Assembly: GCF_000972845.2 (NCBI RefSeq)
Contig: NC_040013.1
Span: 4,082,642 to 4,146,641, forward strand
DNA from: Larimichthys crocea
Lineage: Eukaryota; Chordata; Actinopteri; Sciaenidae
Length of the DNA stretch: 64,000 nucleotides
Direction: 5' to 3'
Positions 11,991 through 25,593 of the stretch are shown here, one piece after another. The notes beneath the pieces were generated by a model that saw only the letters and a list, made by a program, of their open reading frames with translations, was not told the DNA's origin and made no database searches. Numbering within the stretch: position 1 is the stretch's first letter; the number at the start of each line of letters is the position of its first letter. The position numbers and the translations under genes were made by a program.

Positions 11991-14900
11991 GTGAGCTCAT
12001 GCTGCCTCCAGTCTTTCCCTGGTGTGTGTTTCACACGCCACCTCTGCTGCCTCCCTGGGGTGTTTAGAGTGATGCTGTGTGTAGAGAGCAGCCATGCCTC
12101 AGCGCTGCATGGTCTCAGATGGCCTGGTGTGGCTGGCTGTGGTTTACGCCTGTTGAGTCCGCCTGACCACCACATGATGAATCACATCCCTGCTCCGTCC
12201 AAAACAACGCACACACACACACACACACACAGAGGCCGAACCCACCAGATCTCAGCACAGCCCGGCGAAGAGAAACAACTGTCCTCTTCCCTCGTCGTGC
12301 ATGGAGATTAATTTTAACAAGCCAGCGGAGCTCTCAACAGCAGCGCAGAGAGCAGGAAAAGCAGAAAATCCACCAAGGAGCAAAGGGGAGGAGGGAGAAA
12401 GCTGAGCCGCAGCCCTTTGCTGTCAGGGTCTCTCTTCTTCTCTCTCTGTGATTTGTGCCCTTGGCCAGGTCCGATTCATGTCCCACAGATAGCTCAGCTC
12501 ATGCCCCAGTAGGCTTGTTAGAGCAGTTGAATGAACGCCTACATGTAAGGATTTGGCCCAAAAGCTAGGACAAAAACAACAACAAGAAAGCAAATCCAGG
12601 CGGACAGACGACAAAGTGAGACATTGCCCAGTTTGTTTTGTAACTTTCTGCTGCTGCTTTTTATAGGCAGCACAGCGGTCATTGAGATCATCGTTGTCTG
12701 CTGGTAAAACGCTTCCAATTTCAATTACAGTCTGTGATACAAAAGAACAGTGATAGTATAAAAGGAACTCAGTTCGAGGAAAGCATAAAATTTACTAGGC
12801 CCATTTTTTTTCCTCTCTGCTTTGAGGGACATGGCCTTTCTGTGTTCACCAACATCAAACAGAAAACAACAAAACTCAGTGAGAGAATACGTTAGCCTCC
12901 AAGTCCATGTGTCTTACAACAAATCCAAAGTGAAAAATCTGGGCCAAATATAGTTTTTCATCTAATAAAATCTTTTAAAAAACAACTAAACCTAAGCACC
13001 CTGGAGAAAATTGACATCACCATAATGTGACTTTCCAAAAACAAATGAATGCAGAGAGACTTGATTCTTGCAGTCTGAAGTTATCAAAGATTTTATTTTG
13101 AAAAGCACATTTTATTTATAGACAACGTGCCACAGACACAACATTTCCAAAATGATAATAAACCAAACTAACAATTGGACTTGAAACTGGGAAAATCACA
13201 GAGCTTCCTTTTCCCACATTACTCATTCTCCAGAATTACACACATAACGGGTAATGTGACATTACGGCACCTTACTCGGGTAAAACTATCCCAGCTAGGA
13301 CACATTTAATGCAGACGCCCATGCGTGTGTGTAAATTGTGCTCCGGGTGTGTGCTTGTGTAGCGGCCTGTGTCCCATTTCAGTTCGCCTGACAGAAAGCT
13401 GCCTCTGACTGTGTTCACCACACTATTTGGTGTACTGTCTAACTGCTAATAGACCACCAGGGATTCTGCTTAGCCAATCACCTGCAAACTCACACTCCTG
13501 AGTGGAGAACGGCGCTCTTCCAGTGAGTAGGGTGAGAGAGAGAGAGCGGAAAAACAAAAACAATGGAAAAAGAATGAGAAAATCACCCATCAGAGAGGTA
13601 GATTCTTGTTACCATGGCACCTTGGTGTGGTTAAAGAGCATAGAGCTCTGAGCTAACCTGCCTCCACCCCCCCGAATGCTCCACCTTCCCTCCCCTCCAG
13701 CGCACCTTTTACATGCCCCCGGGGGAGCATTGGAGCGCTCGGTGGAGCACATCCATGAGAGATGCTCCTCAGCTAGGCAGGGGTGGAGAGACACCTCCAG
13801 CTGGATGCTGGGATCCAGGGAAGAAGCTCTAAAATTAGCCCCAGCATGGGGTGCAGGAACAGGGGAGTGGGGGCAGGGTTGAGGGAGGGAGCGTGGAAGA
13901 CGACTAGAGAGAATAAGGGTGGGAGACTTGTGGAGGATAAGGAATGCTGGGGAGGAGGAGGAGGGGGGGGGTGACAGCACACATCTACTGAGACGCCTCT
14001 CTGCACATTCACTAGGCTGTGGCAAATTAAATGTCTGAACTAGCACTTCATAAATATACAGGCATACACACACACACACCTCTCCACACACACACCTCTC
14101 CACACACAATTATGCATGTTCATAACACCGACTCTCACACATTCACTCCCACTCACAAGTGCTACACACATACAGTACGCACACACGGGAGCAAAGCACA
14201 CAAATACCACATCATTAAATTATTTGCTCATTGTGAGATCACTGGGTGGCTATGCCGGGGCTTAAGCTCCATGAATGGTGCAGTGTCAATGGGCATCTGT
14301 GTCCCCATGTCCCACTTAGTCCCCTGCCGAGGAGCCCAACCTGCTGCTCAGTGTGGGAGAGCAGAGGGCAGATGGGTAGAGTCCGATTATAGAGTTGTCT
14401 GACCTCTCTCACAGGCAGCTCACTGTGCTCTATGCCCAGGGCCAGCACAGAAAGAGTGTTTGTTGTTGGTATTAGGAGCTAAACGGCTTAACGGTTAGCA
14501 GACGTGCTTCTAGAGGGTTGAGCGCATACTTTTGACTTGCTGCCAGACTCTGAGGACCAAGGCGATTCAGGGGCACGTCTCAAGGCTAAAAGGAGAAAAG
14601 AAAAAGGATACAGAAAAGGAGAGGTGGACGGAAGAAGGATTTAAGTGGAATTAAGGGGCACAGGTGTGCAGAGTGTGGATGTTGTCCTTCAGCACGGGAG
14701 AATTGAGTCAAACCATTTTTAACTTATATAACCGAGTTTCCAGTAACAACATATCAAAGTTCTGTTCATGCATGAGTTGCATACTCTCTCAGCCACCTGT
14801 CACTCAATGCACTGGCTTCCTGTTGGGGCTCTCCACTTCCTGTCCCTACAGAGTCAGCACACTGCTCATCAGAGACGGCCTCTGATGTTGACAGAAAGTA

Positions 14901-16531
14901 GCAAATACATGTCAACGTTTCCTTTCAGCGGAGCCACTCGGTCACATGTGTGCCGCATGTGGCTGTGCGTGTTTATTAATCTACACGATGTGTACGGATA
15001 GTGCGCGGCACGAATGCGACGATTAAGTCTATGTGCAAACCGTGGCAAACATAAGTACACAAACTAAAAAAGTAAACTGCACTCAGATTAAGTTGAAGTA
15101 CTGCTAACAGACTGTGTCAACTGTGAGCGCTGCCCGAGATGAAAAGGGCTACAGTAATCCCCTCTAGCCTGTCGATTTCCCTAATCTCCCCCCCTTTTGT
15201 TGTTGCTGGAGCCCAGAGGAGGGTGTGACAGGGTCAGGGGTGAAAGTTAAGAGCCTGGATGGATGAAGGAGGAGGGGACAGATGAGGTTTCATGCCTTGG
15301 GAAGACTCTGTGCCTTTTGGCTGAAAACCACTACTTCCCCTGTAGCCCTCCCTCCCCCCAAACCAGGGAAGAGATAAGAGCAAGAGGAGGTCCTTTCTGG
15401 AAACACAAACAGGTTTCTGACTCACCAAGGGTCAGGGGTCAGTGGGAGAACTTCCAGCAGTGAACACCTATTCCTATTGTACATCTCATCACACAGTCTC
15501 ATACACAAGCACATACACGTCCTCTGACTTAAAGTGGGCTTTTGTCATTTCTTGCCTTTTGTCAGAGTTTTGGTCTACAGAGAGCAGAACATCTCTAAAT
15601 TCCTTCACAGAGCAACTCCCTTTGTTGGCTGTTTTACTTCTCTGTTATACTGACAGCAGTCCTAGAAAGACTGCGACTGTGTTAAACAGTTGCACCACAC
15701 GGCATAAATATCTCCTGAATGTAGACTAACAGGAAAAGAAGCAAACACAACGCGACGTGAAAGCCAGAGGAGAGAGTGACGTCTTGGCTTCGCGCACACA
15801 CACACACACACACACACACCGCAAGAATGCCCACGCTCTTCTTGTCCTTACACCATTTTGACAGAGGTGTGAAGGTCCCTCCCTCCAGCCAAATACCTGT
15901 GGGATTATTACCGCGCAGCCTGGAACACGCCTGGCCAAAAGACCTACCCACAATCTGGGTAAAAACAACATCCGAGCCGGGGCGCTGGAGAAATCCCCGG
16001 CCTTTATGTGAGAGGTGACTGGAAGAGATGAGGTTGCACTAGCATGTCTTCTCCTCTGTGACCCCAGGGGGTGATAGGTTGAGAACAGTGGCTTGCATTG
16101 TTTGCCTGTACTAACCCCACCCCCCCCATCCCACCACACTCCTCCACCCCTGCCTCCTCTTCACCCTGTACCCCACCCAGCTGAAGATCGAGTTAACTCT
16201 TGCCTGCGGTCACTCCACCTCACAGGAACTCAATCCTGCGCCGCTGTGTATCAGTCTCTCCTGGGCCAGCCGGTGAGAGGTTAAAAGCTTCAGCCCCTTT
16301 TTTTTATATGATTCATTACCAACAAAACTTGGCTGGGGAGAATAAAGGGCAGAAGTGAGAGCTGCTGCAGCACTGCAGGCAGATATCAATCAGCCGGTGC
16401 GCTGATATCGTGCACACTGTGCTACTACAAACATATTCCTTGTGCCTTGTATAATTATCAGCTTGTGTGTCACTTCTTCAGCGTGTGCACAGTGACAATG
16501 TGCGCCTACTTGTACATGTGTGATGTGAGAG
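6261..16531. other. gene-free intergenic region with microsatellites
   Basis: I find no supported gene. Open frames are short or built on CA/GT/GA repeats. Microsatellites include (CA)n at 9786-9809, (GT)n at 11284-11310, (CA)n at 12208-12231 and (CA)n at 15796-15820. A purine-rich tract at about 9970-10050 is followed by a pyrimidine-rich (CCT)n tract at about 10150-10230. A homeobox-site-rich non-repetitive block at about 11325-11425 is a candidate conserved element. Confidence 0.65.
11900..11993. repeat. compound (CA)n microsatellite
   Basis: Two CA arrays (11900-11920 and 11949-11985) are separated by a short TGCATGCAGTTAATGCAC spacer, and the second ends in ATATAT. Confidence 0.92.
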
Positions 16532-17951
16532 CAGTGGCAGAATGTAATTAAGTACAATTAGTCAAGTTTGAGATGCTTTACTTTTCATTTCTCATGTCTG
16601 TCTCTCTCTTTCTCCCCCAACCCTCTCCACCATTAGCCGGGTTCTGCTTGAACTTTCTGAAGTTAAACTCTCTTAAATCTTTCTTCTCCACTGTCGCTAA
16701 GTGCTTGCTCATGGTGGGAGTTGTTGGGTCTCTGAGTACAGTCTAGACCTGCTTCATACGGAGAATGTCATGAGATAACTTCTGTTATGATTTGGCACCA
16801 TACTACACAAAATAAAACTGAATTTCAGAGGGAAACTTTTTACTCTGCTACATTTATTCGACATTTGTTTAGTTACTAATTACTTTACAAATGAAAATTA
16901 GATAATTCAATTATGCAACGGTGTACAGATGCACAGCCGAAACAATTCATTTTGATCATTGTTTCATGTCATTTTAATGCATGGATGCCAAACATTTCGT
17001 AGTGTCAGCACAGGGGGTTAGGACTCTTTCATTTTAATGGCATGTGTCACTATTTATAACCAAGAAAACAGCAGGTTAATCCATAATGAAGTACAAAATA
17101 AAGGTTCTGTATGTAATCAGAAAATCCTTGTTGATAATGGCGTTAAGTGAACCGCAGTCAGCATCCTGTTGCTCGCACTCACTCATTCCTTAGGCCCGAG
17201 CGAGCATCATCCTGTAACGTACCACCGAGACTGAACTATGAGAAGTTGGGAAATAAATCATATTTAGAATATCATTACTTTTAATGTCCTTATATTATAT
17301 TTGAGGCACTGGCTCCATCATACTAACCAGCTTGCCATTAAGCCACTTAGCAACGGCAGACTCACACCGCACAGCAAAGCCACAGCCAGCCGGCCGACCG
17401 ACCGACCTCAGCTTTGCTCGGTTACAGTTACTTCACCGACCCCTGCCTTGCATCGCTCTCGGCTAGCAGAAACCAATCATTAGTTATTCACCTTAAAACG
17501 TCACCTCCTTCAGATTTCCCCAGAAAGTTTGTCCCGGATCCCGTACACATAAATCAGTCCACATGCTGTTATAGGCATAGTCGTAGAAAGGCTCATTTTT
17601 AAAGTTACATTACAACCATGTCACCCATTAGCAATAAAAAGTGATTAAAACATAAAATGAATACGTAGAATGCTTTAGAATCTTACAGGAACTTTTGGTA
17701 ATTAAGCTAGAACAGTAAAATCCTGATTTTTACATCAATGCATGAGAAATAATGATCTAATGATGTAATATAAAATCGTATAACAGTCACAGGGCCATTT
17801 TTCTGCATTGAGCACTCCTGCTTGTAAGATCTGAAGTACGTTTTCCTGATTACACTCACATACTTTTTATTTATGGAACATTTTCAGTGCAGGAAATCAA
17901 CTTGTAATGTGATATTAGTACTTTTACTCAAGTAATGGATCTCCGCCACTG
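16532..17951. mobile_element. teleost inverted-repeat DNA element, interrupted by a nested repeat
   Basis: The left end reads CAGTGGCAGAATGTAATTAA and the right end, reverse-complemented, reads CAGTGGCGGAGATCCATTAC, so the termini are imperfect inverted repeats. The subterminal phrases (AATTAAGTACAATTAGTCAAG on the left, TTAGTACTTTTACTCAAGTA on the right, and an internal TTTTTACTCTGCTACATTTA at 16846-16865) match a well-known abundant fish element, recalled from memory. I could not find a matching target-site duplication. No transposase frame is present. A second repeat appears inserted at about 17094-17613. Confidence 0.6.
17094..17613. repeat. nested interspersed repeat inside the 16.5-18.0 kb element
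   Basis: The block from GGTTCTGTATGTAATCAG to about the TTTTTAAAGTTACATTAC motif differs from the surrounding AT-rich element in base composition. It resembles another dispersed fish repeat I recall (phrases near 17190-17240 and 17500-17540). It encodes nothing recognisable. Boundaries are approximate. Confidence 0.4.
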
Positions 17952-18227
17952 AGTACGAGTGTGTGTTATATGTGTGCAGAGGGAAGAGGTTTTGCTTTGT
18001 CTTGTTCCCAGTGCTAAGGGGCAGAGCAAGGGAGCAGGGCTGGGCCAGAGACTCATAAATCACAGGAGAGGATAGAGAGTAACAGCTCAAATTAAGATAA
18101 AACCCCCTTAATTATCAGCTAAACAGCCTGGTGTCCCCTCTCTCCCTGGGCTATCTGTCACCCAGCAAGCAGGCCCAGTCACCGGGGGACAGGCTTTACT
18201 GCTCCTCACACACGGAGTGGAGCGGCT

Positions 18228-18228
<1 letters not shown>

Positions 18229-18269
<41 letters not shown>
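18229..18269. repeat. (CA)n microsatellite
   Basis: Uninterrupted CA array of about 20 units. Confidence 0.95.
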
Positions 18270-18270
<1 letters not shown>

Positions 18271-18606
18271 CACACACTTCCTCTTCTTCCTTCTCTTTCC
18301 GTCACATCCGATCGTTCTCCTCCCTCACGTGAAATAAGCACATCCAAAAGTGCATCCAGGTTCACACGTATCACCAGCCAACATGTGGCTGTCAATCAAA
18401 TTAACTTGTAACATATCACCTACCCCCACCACCCCACCACCCCCTCACTATACACACATACACACACATATATTCTCTCTTTGCTTATTCACCGCGCCAA
18501 TTATCATTAGCCTAATGACTTCTCAATGGCCCTCTTCAAAGGCTATCTCTACCATGTCCTCCTCCTCTCTCTCAATTTGCGGCCCAATGAGATGTCCTGA
18601 CATTCT

Positions 18607-18608
<2 letters not shown>

Positions 18609-18654
<46 letters not shown>
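18609..18654. repeat. (TG)n microsatellite
   Basis: Uninterrupted TG array of about 23 units. It is the inverse of the CA array 340 bases to its left. Confidence 0.95.
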
Positions 18655-18659
<5 letters not shown>

Positions 18660-19090
18660 ATTGACTCACACACATTCACACACACACACAAGTAGCTCCT
18701 CTTGCCTCTTCCTTTTTTAGAGGTGCCTTGTGAAGCAGTAGGTGGGGAAGTTCGGAGGTCCAGGTCTCCTCAAAGCTGGAGAGCGTGGTTGAAGCACACT
18801 GGAGAAATGTGTGTGTGTGTGTGTGTGTGTGTTCATATTTGAGAAAGACAGAGCGAGGGAGAAAGAGAGAGGGGTGAGGAGGAGAAAAAAAAGGAGAGAC
18901 CAAAGAACTCTATTTTGGCATTTGTGGTGTTTGAGCATTCTTTTTTTTTTTTTCCACCAACCCTTCTTCATCTCCCTCCCTTCAGTTCTCTTGGAGGCAG
19001 CGTATTGATTTTATATTAGGCCTGAGCTACCATCTGGCTGCTTTTCATTCCTCTGTTTTTATAAAGCATGGGGAACAGAGAGACAGAGAG

Positions 19091-19093
<3 letters not shown>

Positions 19094-19123
<30 letters not shown>
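19094..19123. repeat. (GA)n microsatellite
   Basis: Pure GA array in a longer GA-rich context. Confidence 0.92.
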
Positions 19124-19125
<2 letters not shown>

Positions 19126-19426
19126 GAAAGAGACCAGGCACAAAATTCATTATGCGTTAAATAAAGACAGTGAGAGAAAGAGGAGCATACAGAGTAGTGT
19201 GTGTGTATGTGTGTGTGTGTGTGTGTGTGAAAAAGAAGGAGATAGAGTGTGTCTGTGCTTCAGCACATATGTTTACGTTTGTGAGCATTATGCGTGTGTT
19301 ATGTGTTATGTATTCATACATGGAGGCAAAGAAGGAATGGTGGGCAAATAGACAGCCAAGCTACCCGATGAAGTACAAAGAGCTCAATTTGACAGCGGTT
19401 CTCTGCATTTTCACAAGGGGGATCTC

Positions 19427-19428
<2 letters not shown>

Positions 19429-19470
<42 letters not shown>
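19429..19470. repeat. (CA)n microsatellite
   Basis: Pure CA array of about 21 units. Confidence 0.95.
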
Positions 19471-19471
<1 letters not shown>

Positions 19472-22400
19472 CCCCAAGCCCCCTCATCTTTTTCCTCTTG
19501 GTTGTCCCCACATCCATGAAAAAAAAAGAGCAAGAAAAAAAAAATCAGATAGTCCCCAAGAGGAAAATCTGAGCCCAGGAGAGCCACAAATCTTCATCTC
19601 CCTCCATCTTCCCTCCTCTTTTCCCCTCCCCATCCCTTAGGAGCAAGGTAAGCAAGCACACCGCCTTGTCTCATTCCCTCCTATCAGCCATTGATTTGTT
19701 TCATCAATGTGTGATCGTCTGATGACAAATATTTAACATCCTGCCACAGTATTGATCTGAATACTCTGAGTGAAAAGGGAATTGAGGCTGTGTGTGTGTG
19801 TGTGTGTTTTTTCTCTCACAAGGTCAGGCTCGTGTTTGCCCTCTGTCTGCAACATGCACGTAACCTAACGCCTTCACTGTAAAGGGTTATCGAGATGAGT
19901 TGCGGAGTTCATCTAAAGTGAAGTCTCCAAAAGAAAGACACATGAAATGAAGCAGTACAGGTGTAGGTATTAATAGCTGATCGGCTCATCTGGTGACACG
20001 TCTGGATAAATTAATCGCTAACTAATGATAACCAAACAAAACATGTCGAATCTTATACGGTTGTGTTGAATTTTTTATGGCCGCCAACATGTGGATGCTG
20101 AGCAAATTGTCAGTGAGCGTTCGACTGTGGGGGTACTCAGCCTGCGCTGAGATCCAGGACTGTTCTGTGATTAATGGTAGGGGACGCGCCCCACTAATTG
20201 TGGTTCCTGACACAGGCACACGTCCCCAGACAAAGCAGGACAGGGCTGGAGCAGGGTGCCATGCTCAATCACCTTCCAGCAGAAAGCCTGAGTGCTGCTC
20301 TTTGGGGGAGGAGGAGGAGGAGGAGGAGGGGGTTTCGGTGGAAAAGAGAGGTCACAGGATATCTGCTGATGACAGTAAAGGAGAGTCCAGAAGAGACTTG
20401 AGTAGCTAACCAACTGTGGGAAGCATAGGGAATGTTGGTGGTTTGGCCATGCGACCTGGAACGGGGATTTACAAGAGACAAACACAGAGAGTAACAGAAA
20501 CCAGAGGGGTACACTGTCCTGACATGGGAAGGAGAGATTTACGAGGCCTTACTTTATCCTCACTGGATTATCCTCATTGGATTTGAATTTAAGTCTGCTT
20601 CTGGTCTGTGTAACTTCATGCACCTGTTGCACCAATGTCGTATCATTACAACCACATTGTTTAATTGGGTCCTGGTGTGTTTTTAGGATTGTGCAAAAGC
20701 ATCTTGATTCAGGAATTCAGCACTGCAATTAAAAGTATATTAGGTCCTCTCTGCTAGGCTGCAGATCCATTAAATCACCAGAGTCAATATTTTTAATACT
20801 TGGACCTCATAATTTTACAACGTGAGTAAACATTTTACTTGACTGACCCATGGACTCTGTAAAGACAGGAAAAAAAAGGCCTCAACATGCAAATGCTTTG
20901 TGCTTCTCTTCCACCTGCTGGCATCTTTTGAGAGTGAGGACAGATGGAAGTCATGAATTGGCTGCAGCGAGGGAGTCCAGGCACTCAGCTCTATCAAGAA
21001 ATCCCTTTATAGGGGGAGGGAGGCAGACTGTTTTCATATTGTTTCTATCATCCAGGAGGGTACAACAATGGGACCGTCCAGAGTTCTGCTGTGGTCTCTG
21101 TTAACGTTTACTTCATTGCAACCATAGAGCTGTGATTAAAGCCCAATAATTCATCTTTACTTTCAAATTCCTGCAGTCAATAGCGACGCGTTTAATTGAT
21201 ATTCATTTGTCAGTTTTTCTTCAAGTGTTTGCAAGCGTTCAAGTAGCTGCGTCCCTCCGTGTGTGTGTGTGTGTGTGTGTATGCATGTATGAACATTTCT
21301 TAATTGTACCTTCACAGTCCCACTCCTCCTGGGTCCAAGTCATTCAGGCAAAGCCCCCCTCGGTCCCTCTTTGGCCTCCTAGGCCCCCCAGGCCCCTGTG
21401 AGCTTCCCACAAAAAGTCCACAATGCTATTCAAACAATAGGCCAAGGGGACAAAGAGCACATTTACACAAGTGGAGCTTTCTTTGAAAGCAAAAAGGCAC
21501 TGTTTGGAAGATTTCCAACCCCAAACCCCCTCCACCTACCCCACCCCAAGCCCACCCCCCACACACCCAAACAGAGCCCCCCCCCATTTGCCCCTCCATA
21601 CCCCACCTCTCAATTCCCTAGCTTAAAAAAAAAAAAAAAAAAAAGTTCACCATTCCAGTGATGGAGACGTGGGAGCCAAATATACTACACCAAGCCCAAT
21701 CCCACCCGCCAATCCACAAGCACCCCCAATTTAGCCAAACCCCCTCTTTACAGGACAAAAGCCCTTTAGAGGCCGAGTGTATGTGAGGGCTCTGGTGGAT
21801 ACCATAGTGGCTTAAAGACCGTGGAGGCCTCTAAGAGACACTTCTTTTACTCCCAGTCTCCCTTCATTTCTCTTTCCTTCCCTCTCTCTCTCTCCCTCTC
21901 TCTCTCAGGCAGTGAAAGGTTCAGCAAGGGGTAGAAAGAGTTTGGAGAGGGAGGGGAGTTAAGGAGGAGGAGGAGGGGGTGTAGAGGGTGCTCTTATGTC
22001 AACATTGTGGTATTTTCCCAAAGATGCATATCGCCTCTATACAAATAGGAGATGTATTTATAGGAGTACATAGAAAGCTGCATGAGAGGAAAGTGTTTGG
22101 CCGAGCTTTCTGGCCATGGCCCCCATGGCTCCATGGATGGTCTTCATGGCTAGTGAAATTGTTATTCTTTAGATGCACGTTGGCTGGGAAACACATAAGT
22201 TCTCAGGCGACCACACAGTACTCTTCCTCCCAATATGGCTACCACGCAGAGGAGCCCATTGAAGGAAAAGGTCCAGCACCATACATCTTGACCGGAGCCA
22301 ATATCCCAAGGCCTCTTTGTCACTGTGTCCCACACGGCTGTGGCTAAGCAGCAGGCATGTTCGGGAGAACTCTTATTTTCCACTTCTGGCTTTGTATGAC

Positions 22401-23596
22401 GCACAACAGTTAATCTTCTAGTTTGGGTGTGAATTTATTGTTTCATTCAGATACATTACAGCAACAAATTCTTACTTAGGTAGATAATAGGGCGGCGTGT
22501 AATTTAAGACTGTAATTCATTCTGGCATTTCGTGTCTAAGAAGGCGAAAAAAAACTAGTCACCAGAGCTTCAGGTACATAACAATAACCCGGTGTTCAGC
22601 AACCGTCTGCGCAACATTGAAAACGTGTGAGTACAAGCCGTTGTCCTAGTACACAACAGGTCAGCCAAACCAGACAAGCAGGTAGTGTGTCGCCACAGGA
22701 GTCGCCTGGCAAACACACACTGTGGTGACTCTTTAAGTAAATTTAGAAGCTTAGCATGAGAAAACACAAAGCACAAATCTTAGCTCGAGGTTTAACCAAC
22801 AATAGAGAAACACTTGAACCCTTTTTTTGATCCGTAAGTAGGCACCTGACACACCCCTGGGAAAAAAGAAAAAAAAACACTCCTTTAGATCTATTATACT
22901 GGTCGAACCAGTGTTCTTAATGAATGTGAACTTGGTGTCCCTTTGTACAGTAATAAAAGAAAGGTGACAATCAAATCCCTGTATTTATTGTAACCTGGGA
23001 TTAAGTGCTTCAAAATATCTATATTGACATACAAAGAAATGTGTACACACACAAAAGCATTCTCGAGTACTCAAACACTATTTCACAGATTCAGTGACTA
23101 AACCTAACAGAGAGAATCTGCGGCTTCAGTTTCACAGTGAGCAGTGTAATCAGCATTTATTCCCCCGCCGTCTCCCACTTTCTCCCCCATCCTCCCTCCC
23201 TCAAACAGGCCCTCCCAGGTGACATGACAGTCTCTCACATAACCAGTCTCTGCTGTTTGCTAACGCTGCAGCTCTCTGTGCATCACATTCACAACAGGCT
23301 CTGCAATCCTACACAGCGGGCGGCAGGTACAGCAGCAAGCACAAACACACCTGAATAACACAGACAGGGTCCTGCAGGGAGCTCCAGTTTGTGTGTGTAG
23401 TAGTATGTGTGTGTGTGTGTGTGTGTGTGTCTCCCAGACAGAAGTGATGCAGGTTGATCACTAGCCCTGTTAGGTAGCATTGACGTCTCCACCTCAGAGC
23501 TGGCACACAGGGGAGTTATTGATTAGCATTAAGCATCCATGCAGATGGCCAATAAAGAGCAGGTGAGCCAAAGAGGGCCTGGGGAGCAGGAAGAGG

Positions 23597-23611
23597 GTGT
23601 GTGTGTGTGTG

Positions 23612-23643
<32 letters not shown>

Positions 23644-23675
23644 AGTGTGTGTGTGTGTGTGTGTATATATATATT
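23597..23675. repeat. compound (GT)n-(TA)n microsatellite
   Basis: GT array with single GC and GA interruptions that runs into TATATATATA. Confidence 0.93.
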
Positions 23676-24234
23676 TGTGTGTGTGCGCTGCAGGGGGGAC
23701 TAAGGGCGAGTAAGATGGTGTAGAGTCGCCCCAAACAACAACAGAGATAATGAGGAAAACAATAGCAGTCTTATTAAAAAATAGTTTTAGTCATAAAGGA
23801 ATAATTTTCTAATGATGACCCGGTTTAATATGTCGCTGCTGATTTATTAGCCGTACTAAGGTTTGGAGCAAAAAACTGTCAGGAGTGATGGGTGGATAAA
23901 GTGCGACACAGGTTGTGAGCAGGTGTACATGGAATTAATCGTCTTGGCTTTCTAATCCACCAGCAAGTCTCTCTTTTTTTTTTTTCCTGATGTCGCTGGC
24001 TTTAATGTGGTGCAGGTTCCTGCATGCTTGTCAGGTATTGTGCATCAGTCCACAACTTCCCTGTCATATCTGTCACATGGAATATATAGCAGGCACTGAC
24101 GATCCTCAGGTTACACGCGCACTGTCCTACCGTGCTTTGCATAGAATACCAAATTATGCCAATGTTTTTTGATTTGTTATTGTGCCTTTTTTTTTTCGTT
24201 GACAAAGGAAACAAATTCCACCTTTAACGTCATA

Positions 24235-24240
24235 TTTATT
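24235..24240 (-). terminator. mn1: candidate distal polyadenylation signal of mn1
   Basis: AATAAA on the minus strand, followed downstream by a T/G-rich stretch (GGTGGAATTTGTTTCC). Other candidates are 24414-24419 and 25148-25153, so this choice is tentative. Confidence 0.35.
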
Positions 24241-24605
24241 GTTATTTAGTTACTCAATAAAACATATACAGATATATACAATATGCAGGAAAACAGACGA
24301 CTGCACTTTACATATTATTAAAAAAAGAAAACAAAAAGAACAAAAAAATCAGTTCGTAAATTGCCGTCACAGTCCTCCATCTATTGTTTCAGAAATTCAA
24401 ATTCAACAGAAGCTTTATTTAAAGATTACAAGATTGCCTAACACACAGCAAATTTTCTCTTATTATACATGTGCAATACCAATAGTCTTTTTTTTTTTTC
24501 ATTTTTTTTTTCAATTCCCTTATTAAACAATCCCTCGACCTCCATTTTCAGTTCCCATTGGCTGATTTCTATACAAGTGGTTGAGCTCGTAAAGTCTGTA
24601 GCAGA

Positions 24606-24667
24606 GGTGAGAAAGAGAAGAGAAGAGAAGAGAAGAGAAGAGAAGAGAAGAGAAGAGAAAAGAGAAG
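24606..24667. repeat. (AGAGA)n pentanucleotide microsatellite
   Basis: About ten tandem AGAGA/GAAGA units, with one imperfect unit near the right end. Confidence 0.93.
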
Positions 24668-24828
24668 TACAATGCAAATGATAATGGTTAATTTGCTTTG
24701 ACAAAAAAGGGAAAAAGTTGTGTTGACAAAAAAAAAATTGTTGAGTTACATTCATGCATAATCACCCTTTCCCCATCTTCCTCTAGTTCTGCCTCTCAGG
24801 CCACTTCTAAAGAGGCCTCATTCGGGTT

Positions 24829-24829
24829 T

Positions 24830-24878
<49 letters not shown>
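24829..24878. repeat. (TG)n microsatellite
   Basis: TG array of about 25 units with one TTTG interruption near its start, inside the presumed mn1 3' UTR. Confidence 0.93.
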
Positions 24879-24879
<1 letters not shown>

Positions 24880-25089
24880 CTATTTTTCATGTATATTAGA
24901 AGACTGTAATTTCAGCGGTGCAGAGAGTTGGGCAGCAAACAGTAAAGTTGCGATTTTTGGGAGGGTAATGTACACATTAGAGCTGTAAGCTTAACTGGGG
25001 TGAGAGCAGGCGTGAGATCAGGTTTGCATCACAAGACTCAACACTGGTATACAATCAAAGCCAATGACAACAGAATATCTCTTCGTCTG

Positions 25090-25119
25090 CTTCTTCTTCT
25101 TCTTCTTCTTCTTCTTCTT
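25090..25119. repeat. (CTT)n trinucleotide repeat
   Basis: About ten CTT units. Further trinucleotide repeats of ATC type occur at 25466-25508, close to the mn1 stop codon. Confidence 0.9.
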
Positions 25120-25593
25120 GTTTTGTATTCTCCTCCTTTGACATTTCTTTATTTTTCTTCAACAAAGAAAATAAAATGTAAAAAAAAAAAAAAAAAAAAA
25201 AAAATTTTTGATTTGAGGTTTTCCAGATGTGGGCATCGTTGAATAGACGCCACGCTGTATTGTCCAGCAGTATGTAAGAGAGTGTGACTGCATGTATCAG
25301 AAAAAAAACAACATGGTATTTCCATGTGTGTGTACGTGTGTGTGTGTGTGTACATGTGTGTGTGTGTTGTGTGCGAGTTAGTGTCTGTGGTCATGTTTGC
25401 ATTTATGAGTGTAAATGTCTTTCTGTCCCTGAACAGGCAGGAGCTGCTCGCAGTTGCCTCATCGACACTTTATCATCATCATCACCATCATCATCCTCAT
25501 CATCATTACTTGTCTCTGACAAATCGTCTTAATTTGCGTTCTCCTTTTTTTTTCTTTTTTTTTTCCTTCTTTCCTGCTGGGGCCGCTTTTTGT

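Larger units (their letters stand above)
17952..24234. other. gene-free intergenic region downstream of mn1
   Basis: No credible coding frame is visible on either strand. The stretch is dominated by CA/GT arrays and purine or pyrimidine runs. Non-repetitive AT-rich blocks with TAAT-core motifs occur at about 18480-18550 (CAATTATCATTAGCCTAATG), 19960-20060 and 23760-23870. These could be regulatory elements of mn1, but that is inference. Confidence 0.6.
24235..25593 (-). other. mn1: probable mn1 3' untranslated region
   Basis: This region lies directly after the mn1 stop codon on the minus strand. It is AT-rich, has no conserved frame, and contains several AATAAA signals on the minus strand (24414-24419, 25148-25153 and the distal 24235-24240). 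The extent is inferred; transcript data would be needed to choose the polyadenylation site. It contains four simple repeats: (AGAGA)n, (GT)n, (CTT)n and an A run at about 25180-25204. Confidence 0.5.

Noticed and set aside
14461..14580. Possible tRNA-like or SINE head (TTAACGGTTAGCAGACGTGC)
   Set aside because: No convincing B box or cloverleaf could be built; the resemblance is too weak.
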